From: CBDDLD01 sp965250025
Lineage (GTDB): Bacteria; Bacteroidota; Bacteroidia; Flavobacteriales; Flavobacteriaceae
DNA length: 64,000 bases
NCBI GenBank assembly: GCA_965250025.1
Contig: OZ252283.1
Span: forward strand, 2,170,001 to 2,234,000
Direction of reading: 5' to 3'
A program made the position numbers and the translations under genes. Positions 1 to 10,500 of this stretch are shown here, piece after piece (position 1 is the stretch's first letter; each line of letters begins with the position of its first letter). The notes below the pieces were generated by a model. It did not search any database. It saw only the letters and a program-made list of their open reading frames with translations, and was not told the DNA's origin.

Positions 1-2035
1 TTTTTGATATCACCTCATTTACGGAGCTTTCACCAATGAAGTAATTCACAATGCCTTTCTCATTCGTGATGTTAAAATCACCAAATATCTTTGGTCGCCT
101 TAAATCTAACCCAAGTAGTATGGTCTTTTTACCGGACAAAGCATAAACCGTTGCCATATTTATAGAACAAAATGTTTTTCCTTCTCCACTTATCGAAGAT
201 GTGATCATTAATGTTCGTCCGCCTTTATCACTCGCTTGTTTTCTGTATATGAATTGTAAACTGGATCTTAAAGCTCTAAAAGACTCCGCTACTACAGATT
301 TTGGTTTTTCATAAACAATGAGATTATTATCATGCTTATACTTACCAATCAACCCTAATACAGGAATTTTAGACAATTGACTCACTTCATCAGGCCCATG
401 AATATTGGTATCTAATAGAAACAATACAAATATTAAAACTATAGGTATAGAGAAACCCAACATGGTCGCCATAATATAGTTTAAAGATTTATTTGGTCCT
501 ATGGGTCTATCTCCAATATCCTTAGCTTCATCAATAACCACAATATCCGATACGTTGGCTGCTTTTACAATGGCAGCTTCACTTCGTTTACTTTGGTATA
601 CATTGTACGAATCTAAACTGATATCCAGTTTTCTTTGAATTTTCAAATATTCCTGTTGGTCTTCGGGCAAATCCCTTAATTGGCCTTCAAATTTGGCAAT
701 ATTTCTGTTTATAGCGTTGAGTTGGAGATTTATAGTCCGTTTTGTTGCAGTAATAGTTTCTAACAATACATTCTTCTCTGCTGTAATCCTTCGATCTAAA
801 TCTTTAAACAGTACATTATCTTCCTTGGTACTATACTCTAGTGTTTTTCGTTCAACTGCCAAGCCTGTGATACTCTTCACACTACTTATAATATTAGTTT
901 CTGTAATACCTACTGAGGTCGGAGCCGCTATTTTGGTATAATCTGTTTTAGTATGCAGATACTGTTCTAAAGAATTTAAATACTCTAACTTGGTCTTTTC
1001 ACCTTCTTTTTCACGATCTAACTCCTTGAGGTTATTGGCTACGATATTCAATTCTTCAGTAACATCAAAGACCTGATTCTTCTTTCTGAAATTATTCATT
1101 TCGTCCGTAACATCCTTGAGATTATCATCTACAGCAGCCAGACTACTATCGATAAACTTTATGGTATTAGAGGCATACTGATTCTTTCGATCTAAAGCTG
1201 TTCTACTCAAAATAGCCACTGTAGTATTAAGGTAATCTACAATTTTTGCTTTGTTCTTTCCTAAAAGGGAAAGTCGCAATACTGAAGAAGCATCTCTGGA
1301 AAACGGGCGTATACTTACTGCATTTTTATATTGATTGACAATACCATCAAAGTTATTGTATCGAATAAAAAATACATTTTTTGATTTAACATACGTTTCC
1401 GGATTAAAATTAATTGTAACATTTAAAAATGAAAGTGTTATAGCTTCTCCATATTTAAATATTTTTTTATAGGCCCCGGGTTTAACACTAGCCCTTACCA
1501 AACTACGGTCCTCATATATCTGACACATTGGCTTAGCGCCTTTAAACTCAACATACAATTCAAAGGATGTGTCATCTATATGCGTAAATTGAATATTTTT
1601 ATTTAATAATTGTGGTTTTGTTTTATCTGTAATAACCTCAAAAGGTGCATCTTTATATATATCAATGAGATGGTACTCCCCTTGTTCAAAACACTGCTTA
1701 TAAAACTCTAAAGAATCCACAACCATTTCGTTATGACTTCTTGTATTTATTTCTGTGATGATCTTCCCTACTTTACCCGAAACACCTCCCCAATTAAATG
1801 AGATACTGGTATTGGCTGTAAAAAAAGGATTTTGATCATTTTCTATAGAGATTAAACTTTCCAGACGATATATATACTCCTTTCTAACATTAATATAATA
1901 TGCTATACCAAGGCCTATCAATACACAGATGACAATCAGTTTCCAAAAGCTGATGATTTTGAATAAAAACCCTTTGATATCAAAGCCTATCCCTCCGGAA
2001 TCATTATCGTCCATATAAAACTCACTATTCTCCAT
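1..2035 (-). CDS. Wzc-type polysaccharide chain-length regulator / tyrosine autokinase (3' end cut by the window)
   Basis: This inner-membrane polysaccharide co-polymerase would control chain length and export of an exopolysaccharide or capsule with the lipoprotein encoded just upstream. The ATG at 2035 lies 3 nt after the stop of that gene. Visible in order are a membrane helix near residues 29-47, a long periplasmic region with coiled-coil character (about 240-480), a second helix near 520-545 and the start of a cytoplasmic BY-kinase domain. The kinase part shows a Walker A (SISGEGKT, about residue 611) and a Walker A' (ILLGLDLRRP). About 678 residues are present; the Walker B and the usual Tyr-rich tail would lie left of position 1. 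The family call is firm; the polymer handled is unknown. Confidence 0.88.
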   Translation of the reverse strand, partial: MENSEFYMDDNDSGGIGFDIKGFLFKIISFWKLIVICVLIGLGIAYYINVRKEYIYRLESLISIENDQNPFFTANTSISFNWGGVSGKVGKIITEINTRSHNEMVVDSLEFYKQCFEQGEYHLIDIYKDAPFEVITDKTKPQLLNKNIQFTHIDDTSFELYVEFKGAKPMCQIYEDRSLVRASVKPGAYKKIFKYGEAITLSFLNVTINFNPETYVKSKNVFFIRYNNFDGIVNQYKNAVSIRPFSRDASSVLRLSLLGKNKAKIVDYLNTTVAILSRTALDRKNQYASNTIKFIDSSLAAVDDNLKDVTDEMNNFRKKNQVFDVTEELNIVANNLKELDREKEGEKTKLEYLNSLEQYLHTKTDYTKIAAPTSVGITETNIISSVKSITGLAVERKTLEYSTKEDNVLFKDLDRRITAEKNVLLETITATKRTINLQLNAINRNIAKFEGQLRDLPEDQQEYLKIQRKLDISLDSYNVYQSKRSEAAIVKAANVSDIVVIDEAKDIGDRPIGPNKSLNYIMATMLGFSIPIVLIFVLFLLDTNIHGPDEVSQLSKIPVLGLIGKYKHDNNLIVYEKPKSVVAESFRALRSSLQFIYRKQASDKGGRTLMITSSISGEGKTFCSINMATVYALSGKKTILLGLDLRRPKIFGDFNITNEKGIVNYFIGESSVNEVISK

Positions 2036-2038
2036 AAG

Positions 2039-2833
2039 CTATAATCTATCTATTAACAGTATTGTAGTGGTCACTAAACTTATAACGGTAATTAGTGTGG
2101 TCAACGTTTGAGTTCCTGTTTCCCCGGTTCCCCATGCTTTCTGCTTTATGGGTTTTACATAGATCATATCATTATGCTGTATATAATAATACGGTGAATT
2201 CATTACATTAACATCTGTTAGATCCAAATGATGAATTCGTTGTCCTTGAGGGTACTGCCTTATAATAAGCACATCTCTGCGATCGCCACTTACGGGTATC
2301 TCTCCTGAATTGGCAATAGCTTCAAAAATATTGACCCGTTCCTGATATAACGTTTTACTTCCTGGTCTGCCTATTTCTCCACTAGCCACATAACGTAAGC
2401 CTGCAAGTTTTACCGTGACAAAAATATTAGCAGTCTCTTTAAACTGGTCTTTCAACAATTTTTCTTCAAGCATGTTTTGTATCTCTTCGGTAGTATATCC
2501 CAGAACGTTGATTTTTCCTAATACAGGTATACGAATATTGCCATGCAGATCTACTGTAAAACCATCAAAATAGGCACGTTCTTCACCGCTAGCATTTAAG
2601 TTTTCATCTCCAATAGGATTATAGATACTTACCTTGTCTTGATCCAGAGCCTTAACTCTTATATTTAAGATATCATTAATTTGTACACGATACGGCTTTT
2701 GCACCTCTTTTAAAACCGTTGTAGAATCTGTTGCCTTTTCTTTATTCTGAAGATAAACCAAATTTTTATGGGGCACACAAGAAGATAAGCTGATCAATAC
2801 AGCTAAACCAAAAAACAGAATGTAATGTTTCAT
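2039..2833 (-). CDS. Polysaccharide export outer-membrane lipoprotein (Wza/BexD type)
   Basis: This is the outer-membrane channel component of an exopolysaccharide export machine, partner of the Wzc-type kinase that follows 3 nt downstream. The N-terminus is a lipoprotein signal with Cys19 in LSSC. A Poly_export domain follows (start YRVQINDILNIRV, then VLGKINVLGYTTEEI) and then SLBB-like sequence (VASGEIGRPGSKTLY). A hydrophobic stretch ends the protein, which could be the membrane-spanning helix of the channel. The frame is open to 2857, but that upstream start would fall inside the -7 promoter element at 2855-2862, so the ATG at 2833 was chosen (264 aa). Confidence 0.88.
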   Translation of the reverse strand: MKHYILFFGLAVLISLSSCVPHKNLVYLQNKEKATDSTTVLKEVQKPYRVQINDILNIRVKALDQDKVSIYNPIGDENLNASGEERAYFDGFTVDLHGNIRIPVLGKINVLGYTTEEIQNMLEEKLLKDQFKETANIFVTVKLAGLRYVASGEIGRPGSKTLYQERVNIFEAIANSGEIPVSGDRRDVLIIRQYPQGQRIHHLDLTDVNVMNSPYYYIQHNDMIYVKPIKQKAWGTGETGTQTLTTLITVISLVTTTILLIDRL

Positions 2834-2854
2834 CAGTACGTTTAGGTATTCACA

Positions 2855-2884
2855 CAAATATAATGTATCACTAGGAATAACAAA
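2855..2884 (-). promoter_or_regulatory. Bacteroidota-type promoter of the polysaccharide export genes
   Basis: Reading the minus strand, TTTG (2884-2881), an 18-nt spacer and TATATTTG (2862-2855) fit the Bacteroidota housekeeping consensus TTTG-N19-TAnnTTTG. Transcription would start near 2848-2850 and give a leader of about 15 nt before the ATG at 2833. The match also fixes the start of the export lipoprotein. Confidence 0.7.
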
Positions 2885-2931
2885 ACTATTAGTATTGTTT
2901 TTGGTTATTTACGTTATTTGCAAAAAAAAGT

Positions 2932-4800
2932 TTGAATTACCTCAATGTAGAACAGATATCAAAATCCTATGGAGAGCTAGAGCTTTTCAGTGGTATCTCT
3001 TTTAGTATACATAAAGATCAAAAAATTGCTTTTGTAGCCAAAAACGGCAGTGGTAAAACCTCTATTTTAAATATCATAGCTGGTACCGACCAACCAGATA
3101 CCGGGCAAATTGTAGTAAGAAAGGGAATTCGAATTTCTTTTTTGGCTCAAGAACCTGTTTTAGATGGTTCGCTCTCTATTGAAGAAACCATATTTGCAAC
3201 AGACCTTCCCATTTTAAAAGTCATTGAAACCTATGAAAATGCGTTAAAAAACCCCGAGGATACCGAAGCTTATCAAAACGCTTTTGAAGCTATGGAACGC
3301 TATGATGCCTGGGAATTTGAAACTCAATACCAGCAAATATTATCGCAATTACAACTCAAAGATCTCAACACTAAAGTCAGTACATTATCTGGTGGTCAGA
3401 AAAAACGCTTAGCACTGGCACAAGCATTAATAAGCAATCCTGAAGTATTAATACTGGATGAGCCAACCAATCATTTAGATTTGGAAATGATTGAGTGGTT
3501 AGAAAGCTATTTCTCAAAGACACAACTAACACTATTTATGGTGACACATGATCGCTATTTCCTAGAACGGGTGTGCAATGAAATCATAGAATTAGATCAG
3601 GGTAGACTTTACACTTATAAGGGTAATTATTCTTATTATCTAGAAAAAAGAGAAGCCAGAATTGCTTTAGAAAAAACGGAGCTCAGTAAAGCCAAACAAC
3701 TGTATAAAAAAGAGTTGGATTGGATGCGGCGCCAACCTAAAGCCCGAACAACCAAATCCAAAAGCAGAATTGATGATTTTTTTGAAATCAAATCCAAAGC
3801 CCATAAAAGACGTAAAGAGCATGTGGTACAATTAGAGATCAATATGGAACGTCTGGGAAGTAAGATCATTGAATTTCATAAAGTATCAAAGGCTTTTAAA
3901 AATAAAAAGATACTCGATGGCTTTGACTATGTTGTAAAAAAAGGAGAACGCATAGGCATCATTGGTAAGAATGGCTCGGGAAAATCTACATTTCTCAATA
4001 TGCTTACGGGTAGCATAGTTCCTGATAACGGGAAAATCATTATTGGAGATACTGTAAAGTTTGGGTATTACACTCAGGGAGGTATCACTGTTAATCCCAA
4101 AGATAAAGTTATAGATGTTATAAAAGCTTATGGCGATTATATTCCTTTAGCTAAAGGCCGACAAATAAGTGCTCAGCAATTATTAGAACGGTTTTTATTT
4201 GATCGTAAAAAGCAATACGATTATGTAGAGAAATTAAGTGGCGGTGAGCAAAAGCGGCTTTATCTATGTACTGTTTTGATTCAAAACCCTAATGTTTTGA
4301 TCTTAGATGAGCCGACTAACGATCTGGATATTGTAACTCTAAATGTGCTCGAAAGCTTTCTAATGGACTTCCCCGGATGCTTGTTTGTCGTTTCTCACGA
4401 TCGCTACTTTATGGATAAAATTGTAGACCATCTTTTTGTCTTTAAAGGCCATGGTAGTATAGATAACTTCCCCGGAAATTACTCAGATTACAGAACTTAT
4501 GAGGACAGTATTCCTAAAAAAGAACTCACTACCGGTTCCTCTAAGACAAATCATAGCAAGGCGCTCACAGAAAATAAGGCTCAAAAACTATCGTATAACG
4601 AACAGAAAGAATATAAAAATCTGGAGTCTAAAATCAGAGCTTTAGAACTGGATAAAAAAGCGCTTGAGGCTAAATTCAATGATGTCAATCTGAGTCAGGA
4701 AGCTATCAAAGAATTGTCTGAAAAACTTCAAAAAATCATTGATGACATAGAAGAGAAAGAATTAAGGTGGTTTGAATTATCTGAAAAATTGGAGCTGTAA
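2932..4800 (+). CDS. ABC-F family ATP-binding protein (Uup-like)
   Basis: This soluble protein has two ABC ATPase domains and no membrane segment. ABC-F proteins act on the ribosome (translation factors or antibiotic protection); the C-terminal coiled coil here is like Uup. Domain 1 has Walker A AKNGSGKT (36-43), signature LSGGQ (152-156) and Walker B with ILDEPTNHLD (about 174-183). A basic linker occupies about 255-290. Domain 2 has GKNGSGKS (345-352), LSGGEQ (about 435-440) and ILDEPTNDLD (about 457). Residues 555-615 form a charged coiled coil. No in-frame ATG exists at the 5' end, so TTG at 2932 is the start. The next gene begins 1 nt after the stop. Confidence 0.9.
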   Translation: MNYLNVEQISKSYGELELFSGISFSIHKDQKIAFVAKNGSGKTSILNIIAGTDQPDTGQIVVRKGIRISFLAQEPVLDGSLSIEETIFATDLPILKVIETYENALKNPEDTEAYQNAFEAMERYDAWEFETQYQQILSQLQLKDLNTKVSTLSGGQKKRLALAQALISNPEVLILDEPTNHLDLEMIEWLESYFSKTQLTLFMVTHDRYFLERVCNEIIELDQGRLYTYKGNYSYYLEKREARIALEKTELSKAKQLYKKELDWMRRQPKARTTKSKSRIDDFFEIKSKAHKRRKEHVVQLEINMERLGSKIIEFHKVSKAFKNKKILDGFDYVVKKGERIGIIGKNGSGKSTFLNMLTGSIVPDNGKIIIGDTVKFGYYTQGGITVNPKDKVIDVIKAYGDYIPLAKGRQISAQQLLERFLFDRKKQYDYVEKLSGGEQKRLYLCTVLIQNPNVLILDEPTNDLDIVTLNVLESFLMDFPGCLFVVSHDRYFMDKIVDHLFVFKGHGSIDNFPGNYSDYRTYEDSIPKKELTTGSSKTNHSKALTENKAQKLSYNEQKEYKNLESKIRALELDKKALEAKFNDVNLSQEAIKELSEKLQKIIDDIEEKELRWFELSEKLEL

Positions 4801-4801
4801 T

Positions 4802-5572
4802 ATGTATCAAATTGTCAGCTATATAAAGTTCTTACTCAGGTCTACAAATCACCATGGGGTTCACTCGCCTTTTGTTTACAATTTTGTCACAAAATGTTTA
4901 TACAATAAAACAAAATATGAGGCTTATAGAATGCTCAAGGATTATCGGAATGATCTATTATCCTCTACATCTGCTATAGAAGTTTTAGATTTGGGTGAAG
5001 GCTCCAAAGTTTTAAAAAAGGGAGCACGCCCTATCAGGCAAATGGCAAAAACATCAAGCAGCTCAAAAAAAAATGCAAAACTGTTATACCGAATTGGACG
5101 GTATTTTAAATTCAACTCCATATTAGAGTTAGGTACTTCTTTAGGTATGGGTACCTATGCTATTGCATTAGGCTGTCCAAATGCTAATTTCATTACTATA
5201 GAAGGTTGTCCTAATACTTCTAATTTCACAAAATCAAAGTTTAAAGCTCTAAATGTGAAGCCGCCTCATTTTATTAAAGGTGATTTTAAAACTGTAATAC
5301 CAGATTTGAATACTGATAATTATGATTTTGTGTTTTTTGATGGTCATCATAATAAAAAGGCAACATTATACTATTTTGAAATGCTGTTATCAAAAATGAA
5401 TAATGATTCTGTGTTTATTTTTGATGATATTTATTGGTCAAAAGAAATGACTGAAGCCTGGGAGCATATCAAGGCACATCCAAAAGTCACTGTTAGTATA
5501 GACACTTTTCATCTTGGAATTATCTTTTTCAGACAAGAACAAGCCAAAGAACATTTTAAGATAAGACTGTAA
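4802..5572 (+). CDS. Class I SAM-dependent methyltransferase (O-methyltransferase-like)
   Basis: This is probably a small-molecule methyltransferase; the substrate is not known. A Rossmann SAM-binding motif I is visible at about residues 106-120 (ILELGTSLGMGTYAIALG), an acidic motif II (FITIEG) about 25 residues later, and a DFVFFDGHHNKK segment near 178 typical of O-methyltransferase-like and class I MTases of Bacteroidota. The first 100 residues are less typical. The frame is open from 4772, but ATG at 4802 directly follows the ABC-F stop at 4800, giving 256 aa and likely co-transcription. No metal ligand set could be assigned with certainty. Confidence 0.75.
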   Translation: MYQIVSYIKFLLRSTNHHGVHSPFVYNFVTKCLYNKTKYEAYRMLKDYRNDLLSSTSAIEVLDLGEGSKVLKKGARPIRQMAKTSSSSKKNAKLLYRIGRYFKFNSILELGTSLGMGTYAIALGCPNANFITIEGCPNTSNFTKSKFKALNVKPPHFIKGDFKTVIPDLNTDNYDFVFFDGHHNKKATLYYFEMLLSKMNNDSVFIFDDIYWSKEMTEAWEHIKAHPKVTVSIDTFHLGIIFFRQEQAKEHFKIRL

Positions 5573-5648
5573 CAAGATTCTGTTTTTAACGTCATACTAA
5601 ATAATAATTTACTGTATCTTTCGACAAGTAAAGAGCAAACAACATTAC

Positions 5649-6344
5649 ATGGTTATGAGTGATAACGTCATCGAAATAAGAAACATTATCAGAGACTTTA
5701 AATTGGGACAGGAAACGGTTCATGTTTTAAAAGGTATTGACCTTGATATCAAACGAGGAGAATATGTAGCAATAATGGGGCCCTCAGGATCTGGAAAATC
5801 TACATTAATGAACCTTTTGGGTTGTTTAGATACTCCAACCGGTGGCACCTATAATTTGAATGGAAAAGATGTAAGTCAGATGACCGATGACGAACTGGCA
5901 AATATCAGAAACACGGAAATAGGATTTGTATTCCAAACTTTCAATTTATTACCCAGAACCACAGCTTTAGATAATGTAGCATTACCCATGGTATATGCAG
6001 GCGCCTCTAAAAAAGACCGTGAAAAACGTGCTAGTGAAGTCCTTACAGATGTGGGATTATCAGATCGTATGGATCATAAACCCAATCAACTCTCAGGGGG
6101 ACAACGGCAACGTGTAGCCGTAGGTCGCGCGTTGGTCAATAAACCCTCTATAATTCTGGCTGATGAGCCTACTGGTAATCTAGATTCTAAAACCGGTATT
6201 GAGATTATGGGGCTTTTTGACGACATTCATAAGGCAGGTAATACTGTAATTATGGTTACTCATGAAGAAGATATCGCTGCCCATGCCCATCGTATTATTC
6301 GCCTCCGCGATGGTATAATAGAGAGTGATACTAAAAATAGGTAA
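5649..6344 (+). CDS. ABC transporter ATP-binding protein (LolD/MacB family)
   Basis: This 231-aa nucleotide-binding subunit would power a MacB/LolCE-type mechanotransmission transporter at the inner membrane. Walker A is GPSGSGKS (44-51), the signature LSGGQRQRVAVGRAL starts at 148, and Walker B reads ILADEPTGNLDSKTG (about 169-183), the form seen in LolD, MacB and FtsE. No permease gene is next to it, so the partner must lie elsewhere. A near-consensus -7 (TATCTTTC, 5614-5621) precedes it. Both ATGs at 5649 and 5655 are possible starts. Confidence 0.87.
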   Translation: MVMSDNVIEIRNIIRDFKLGQETVHVLKGIDLDIKRGEYVAIMGPSGSGKSTLMNLLGCLDTPTGGTYNLNGKDVSQMTDDELANIRNTEIGFVFQTFNLLPRTTALDNVALPMVYAGASKKDREKRASEVLTDVGLSDRMDHKPNQLSGGQRQRVAVGRALVNKPSIILADEPTGNLDSKTGIEIMGLFDDIHKAGNTVIMVTHEEDIAAHAHRIIRLRDGIIESDTKNR

Positions 6345-6366
6345 CCCTTCCAACGCTTGTTTTCCT

Positions 6367-6374
6367 TATTTTTG
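6367..6374 (+). promoter_or_regulatory. -7 promoter element touching the start of the cobalamin adenosyltransferase gene
   Basis: TATTTTTG matches TAnnTTTG and ends only 5 nt before the ATG at 6380. No TTTG is found 18-20 nt upstream. If used, transcription would begin at or within a few bases of the start codon. Confidence 0.4.
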
Positions 6375-6379
6375 CATTT

Positions 6380-6955
6380 ATGAAAGTTTACACAAAAACC
6401 GGAGATAAAGGCACTACTGCTCTATTTGGAGGTACTCGTGTCCCAAAACATCATATACGAATAGAAAGTTACGGAACAATCGATGAATTAAACTCATACA
6501 TTGGACTCTTAAGAGATCAACCAATTGATGCTTTATACAAAAATACACTTATAGACATTCAGGATCGATTGTTTACTGTAGGTGCAATACTTGCTACTGA
6601 TCCTGAGAAAGCAACCTTAAAAAATGGAAAAGCAAGGTTGAATATTCCAAAAATATCCGAAGAAGATATTAAACGTTTAGAAGATGAAATGGATCTTATG
6701 AATGCCGATCTACCGCCCATGACACATTTTGTTCTTCCCGGCGGACATCAAATAGTGTCATTCTGTCACATTGCACGTACAGTATGCCGCAGGGCGGAAC
6801 GTTTAGCCTCTGCTTTAAATGACATAGAGCCCTTTCAACCCGAAACATTAATGTACATTAATAGACTATCTGACTATCTATTTGTGTTGGCACGGAAATT
6901 GTCCAAAGACTTACAAGCCGAAGAAATTAAATGGGTTCCTAAAAAAGAATCCTGA
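6380..6955 (+). CDS. Cob(I)yrinic acid a,c-diamide adenosyltransferase (PduO type)
   Basis: The enzyme transfers the adenosyl group of ATP to cob(I)alamin to make adenosylcobalamin in the cytoplasm. The N-terminal ATP-binding signature KTGDKGTTALFGG (residues 5-17) and the later helix with RTVCRRAERLAS (about 133-144) are diagnostic of the PduO/MMAB family. At 191 aa it has the usual length of the stand-alone enzyme. MeaB, which protects the adenosylcobalamin-dependent methylmalonyl-CoA mutase, is encoded 11 kb away on the same strand; no mutase lies in the window. Confidence 0.92.
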   Translation: MKVYTKTGDKGTTALFGGTRVPKHHIRIESYGTIDELNSYIGLLRDQPIDALYKNTLIDIQDRLFTVGAILATDPEKATLKNGKARLNIPKISEEDIKRLEDEMDLMNADLPPMTHFVLPGGHQIVSFCHIARTVCRRAERLASALNDIEPFQPETLMYINRLSDYLFVLARKLSKDLQAEEIKWVPKKES

Positions 6956-7063
6956 TCGTAAAACCATCCCGTTTTATTTGATTTATTTTTTAAGGTAAAA
7001 TTCATTTTTAGTCCCCTAAAAATGGACGTTCTTTTATTAATGATTAAATAATTTAATTTTTTC

Positions 7064-7093
7064 TTGACTTTTTGAACTAAAAATTTATTTTTG
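7064..7093 (+). promoter_or_regulatory. Bacteroidota-type promoter of the DUF2795 gene
   Basis: TTG at 7064-7066, a 19-nt spacer and TATTTTTG at 7086-7093 match the -33/-7 consensus. The ATG of the small gene is at 7116, so the leader would be about 18 nt. The A/T-rich 130 nt before it hold nothing else I recognise. Confidence 0.65.
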
Positions 7094-7115
7094 CAAAAAT
7101 TAAAAACGCTAAACA

Positions 7116-7337
7116 ATGTATTGGACATTAGAATTAGCATCCTATTTAAGTGATGCCCCTTGGCCAGCAACTAAAGACGAGTTAATAGATTATGCTATTA
7201 GAACAGGTGCGCCTTTAGAAGTTGTAGAAAATTTACAGGCAATAGAAGACGAAGGTGACTCTTATGATTCTATTGAAGAAATTTGGCCAGACTATCCAAC
7301 TGATGAAGATTACCTCTGGAACGAGGACGAATATTAA
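7116..7337 (+). CDS. Small acidic DUF2795 family protein
   Basis: This 73-aa acidic cytoplasmic protein has an N-terminal helical part with the DUF2795-like segment LASYLSDAPWPATKDELIDY and an acidic tail rich in Asp, Glu, Tyr and Trp. Its function is unknown. It stands alone, with its own promoter (7064-7093) and a strong terminator (7358-7396), upstream of secA. This is a common arrangement for short, highly expressed conserved proteins of Flavobacteriaceae. DUF2795 is normally a longer or duplicated domain, so this may be a single minimal copy. Confidence 0.8.
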   Translation: MYWTLELASYLSDAPWPATKDELIDYAIRTGAPLEVVENLQAIEDEGDSYDSIEEIWPDYPTDEDYLWNEDEY

Positions 7338-7357
7338 AATATAAATTTAAAGTAACT

Positions 7358-7396
7358 AAAAAGTCTCTTCCGAGTTCTCGGCAATGAGACTTTTTT
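7358..7396 (+). terminator. Rho-independent terminator after the DUF2795 gene
   Basis: An AAAAAGTCTC / GAGACTTTTTT stem (10 bp) encloses an 18-nt loop and ends in a run of six T. It lies 21 nt after the stop codon and separates this gene from secA. Confidence 0.85.
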
Positions 7397-7430
7397 GTTT
7401 AAATAGGTTTTTATAACCTATCACATAATG

Positions 7431-7438
7431 TATCTTTG
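7431..7438 (+). promoter_or_regulatory. -7 element of the probable secA promoter
   Basis: TATCTTTG matches TAnnTTTG exactly. At the expected -33 distance (19-nt spacer) the sequence is TTTT rather than TTTG. The implied secA leader is about 75 nt, with ATG at 7519. Confidence 0.5.
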
Positions 7439-7518
7439 AATGCTTTTGAGCATTCTAACATAATAATCAAAAAAATAAAACGAATTACTATAAGCGTTTT
7501 ATCAAAACATATAATACC

Positions 7519-10500
7519 ATGAGTTTACTAAATTCTGTGCTTAAAGTATTTGTTGGAGACAAATCCAAACAAGACGTCAAAGCCATTACTCCTATAGTTG
7601 ACAAGATTAAATCATTTGAATCGCAATTAGAAGGATTATCACACGATGAGCTAAGAGCTAAAACAATAGCATTTAAAGAAGAGATTGCTAAAGCTCGTCA
7701 ACCCCATCAAGAAAAAATAGATACTCTTAATAAAAGTGCTGAAGCTACTGAAGATATTGACGAGCGCGAAGATATCTATCAGGAAATAGATAAAATAAAG
7801 GACGATATCTATACCGTTACCGAAGATGTATTAAACACTATTTTGCCTGAAGCCTTTGCCGTGGTAAAAGAAACTTCAAAGCGTTTTGTTCACAATACTG
7901 AAATAAAAGTTACGGCAAATGCTTTTGATCGTGAAGTATCCGGAGCTAAGGATTATGTGATTTTGGATGGCGATCATGCCATTTGGTCCAACTCATGGGA
8001 TGCCGCCGGAAAGCCCATTACCTGGGATATGATTCACTATGACGTACAGCTCATAGGAGGTATTGCTTTGCATCAAGGTAAAATTGCTGAAATGCAAACC
8101 GGAGAAGGAAAAACACTTGTGGCTACACTCCCTGTTTATCTTAATGCTTTAGCAGGCAGAGGTGTCCATCTGGTAACCGTAAACGATTACTTAGCAAAAC
8201 GTGATAGCGCATGGATGGCCCCCATATTTGAGTTTCATGGCCTAAGTGTTGATTGTATTGATAATCACACACCTAATTCCGCAGCACGAAAAAAAGCATA
8301 CCTATCAGATATCACTTATGGTACTAATAATGAGTTTGGTTTTGATTACCTTAGAGATAACATGGCACATTCGCCAAACGACCTGGTACAACGCCCGCAC
8401 CATTATGCCATAGTTGATGAGGTAGACTCAGTACTCATTGATGATGCGCGAACACCATTAATCATTTCAGGTCCTATACCAAAAGGAGATGAGCACGAGT
8501 TTAACGAATTAAAACCTAAGGTTAGCGAAATTGTTTCCGTACAACGTAAATACCTTACCGGAGTCTTGGCTGAGGCAAAAAAACTTATTGCCGGAGGAGA
8601 CACAAAAGAAGGTGGCTTTCAGTTATTAAGAGTCTATCGTGGTATTCCAAAAAATAAAGCTTTAATCAAGTTCTTAAGTGAAGAAGGTATAAAACTGTTA
8701 TTACAAAAAACTGAAAACTTCTACATGCAGGATAACAATAGAGAAATGCCAAAGGTTGATGCGGAACTCTATTATGTTATTGATGAAAAAAACAATCAGG
8801 TAGAACTTACCGATAAAGGTGTGGACTTTTTATCTGGATCTGATGATCCCAATTTCTTTGTTATGCCGGAAATGGGTATGGAAATAGCTAAAATAGAAAA
8901 CAAAGGATTATCGGTAGAAGAAGAAGCTGCTTTAAAAGAAGACCTCTTTAGAGATTTTAGTGTAAAATCGGAGCGCATACACACCTTGAATCAATTGCTA
9001 AAAGCTTATGCGCTTTTCGAAAAAGACACACAATATGTTGTTATAGATAACAAGGTCATGATCGTTGACGAGCAAACAGGTCGTATTATGGATGGTCGTC
9101 GATACAGCGATGGTTTACATCAAGCTATTGAAGCCAAGGAAAATGTAAAAATTGAAGATGCGACCCAAACATTTGCAACAGTAACATTGCAAAACTATTT
9201 CAGAATGTACCGCAAATTAGCAGGTATGACTGGTACAGCAGTTACTGAAGCCGGAGAGTTATGGGAAATTTACAAACTCGATGTGGTAGAAATCCCGACT
9301 AATAGACCTATAGCCAGAGATGACAGGGAAGATTTGGTATATAAAACCAAACGTGAAAAATACAATGCCGTTATTGATGAGGTTACACAGCTTTCACAAG
9401 CCGGAAGGCCTGTTCTTATTGGTACAACTTCTGTAGAGATTAGTGAACTTCTGGGTAAAATGTTAAGTATCCGAAAAATCCCGCACAATGTCCTGAATGC
9501 AAAACTTCATAAGAAAGAAGCTGATATTGTAGCTGAGGCCGGGCAACCGGGTCAGGTAACCATAGCCACTAACATGGCAGGTCGTGGTACCGATATCAAA
9601 TTGATCGATGCTGTAAAGGATGCCGGTGGTTTAGCCATCGTGGGTACTGAGCGTCACGATTCGCGTCGTGTAGACCGTCAGTTGCGTGGTAGAGCTGGTC
9701 GTCAGGGAGATCCAGGAAGTTCTCAGTTCTATGTGTCTTTGGAAGATAACCTCATGCGTTTATTTGGTAGTGAGCGTATTGCAAAAATGATGGACCGTAT
9801 GGGACTCAAAGAAGGTGAAGTCATCCAACATTCCATGATCTCCAAATCCATAGAACGTGCACAGAAGAAAGTTGAAGAAAACCAATTTGGTATACGTAAA
9901 CGTCTTTTAGAATATGACGATGTAATGAATGCACAGCGTGAAGTCGTTTACAAGCGTCGCCGTCATGCTTTACATGGTGAGCGTTTGAGGGTGGATTTAG
10001 CAAACATGATCTTTGATACTTCCGAAGGGATTGCCGAAACCAATAAAGAAGCCAATGATTATAAAAACTTTGAGTTTGAATTGATCCGCTACTTTTCAAT
10101 GGCCTCTCCTATTACTGAAGGGGAATTCGGAAAGCTATCAGCCAAAGATATTGCTGGCACTATCTATAAAGCAGCATTTCAACATTACAGAGATAAAATG
10201 CAACGAAATGCAGATTTAGCATATCCTGTTATTGAAAATGTATATCAAACCCAACGCGATCGTTTTAAACGTGTGGTTGTACCATTTACAGATGGTGTAA
10301 AAAACCTTCAAGTGGTTACGGATTTAGAAAAGGCCTATGAAACTAAAGGAAAACAACTGATCAATGATTTTGAAAAGAACATCACTTTAGCCATTGTAGA
10401 CGACGCCTGGAAAACACACCTGCGTAAGATGGACGAATTAAAACAATCCGTTCAATTAGCAGTACACGAACAAAAAGATCCGTTATTGATTTATAAGTTT

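Noticed and set aside
6874..7170. 98-codon minus-strand open frame across the pduO-DUF2795 gap
   Set aside because: It overlaps the ends of two well supported plus-strand genes and the promoter between them; composition is A/T-driven.
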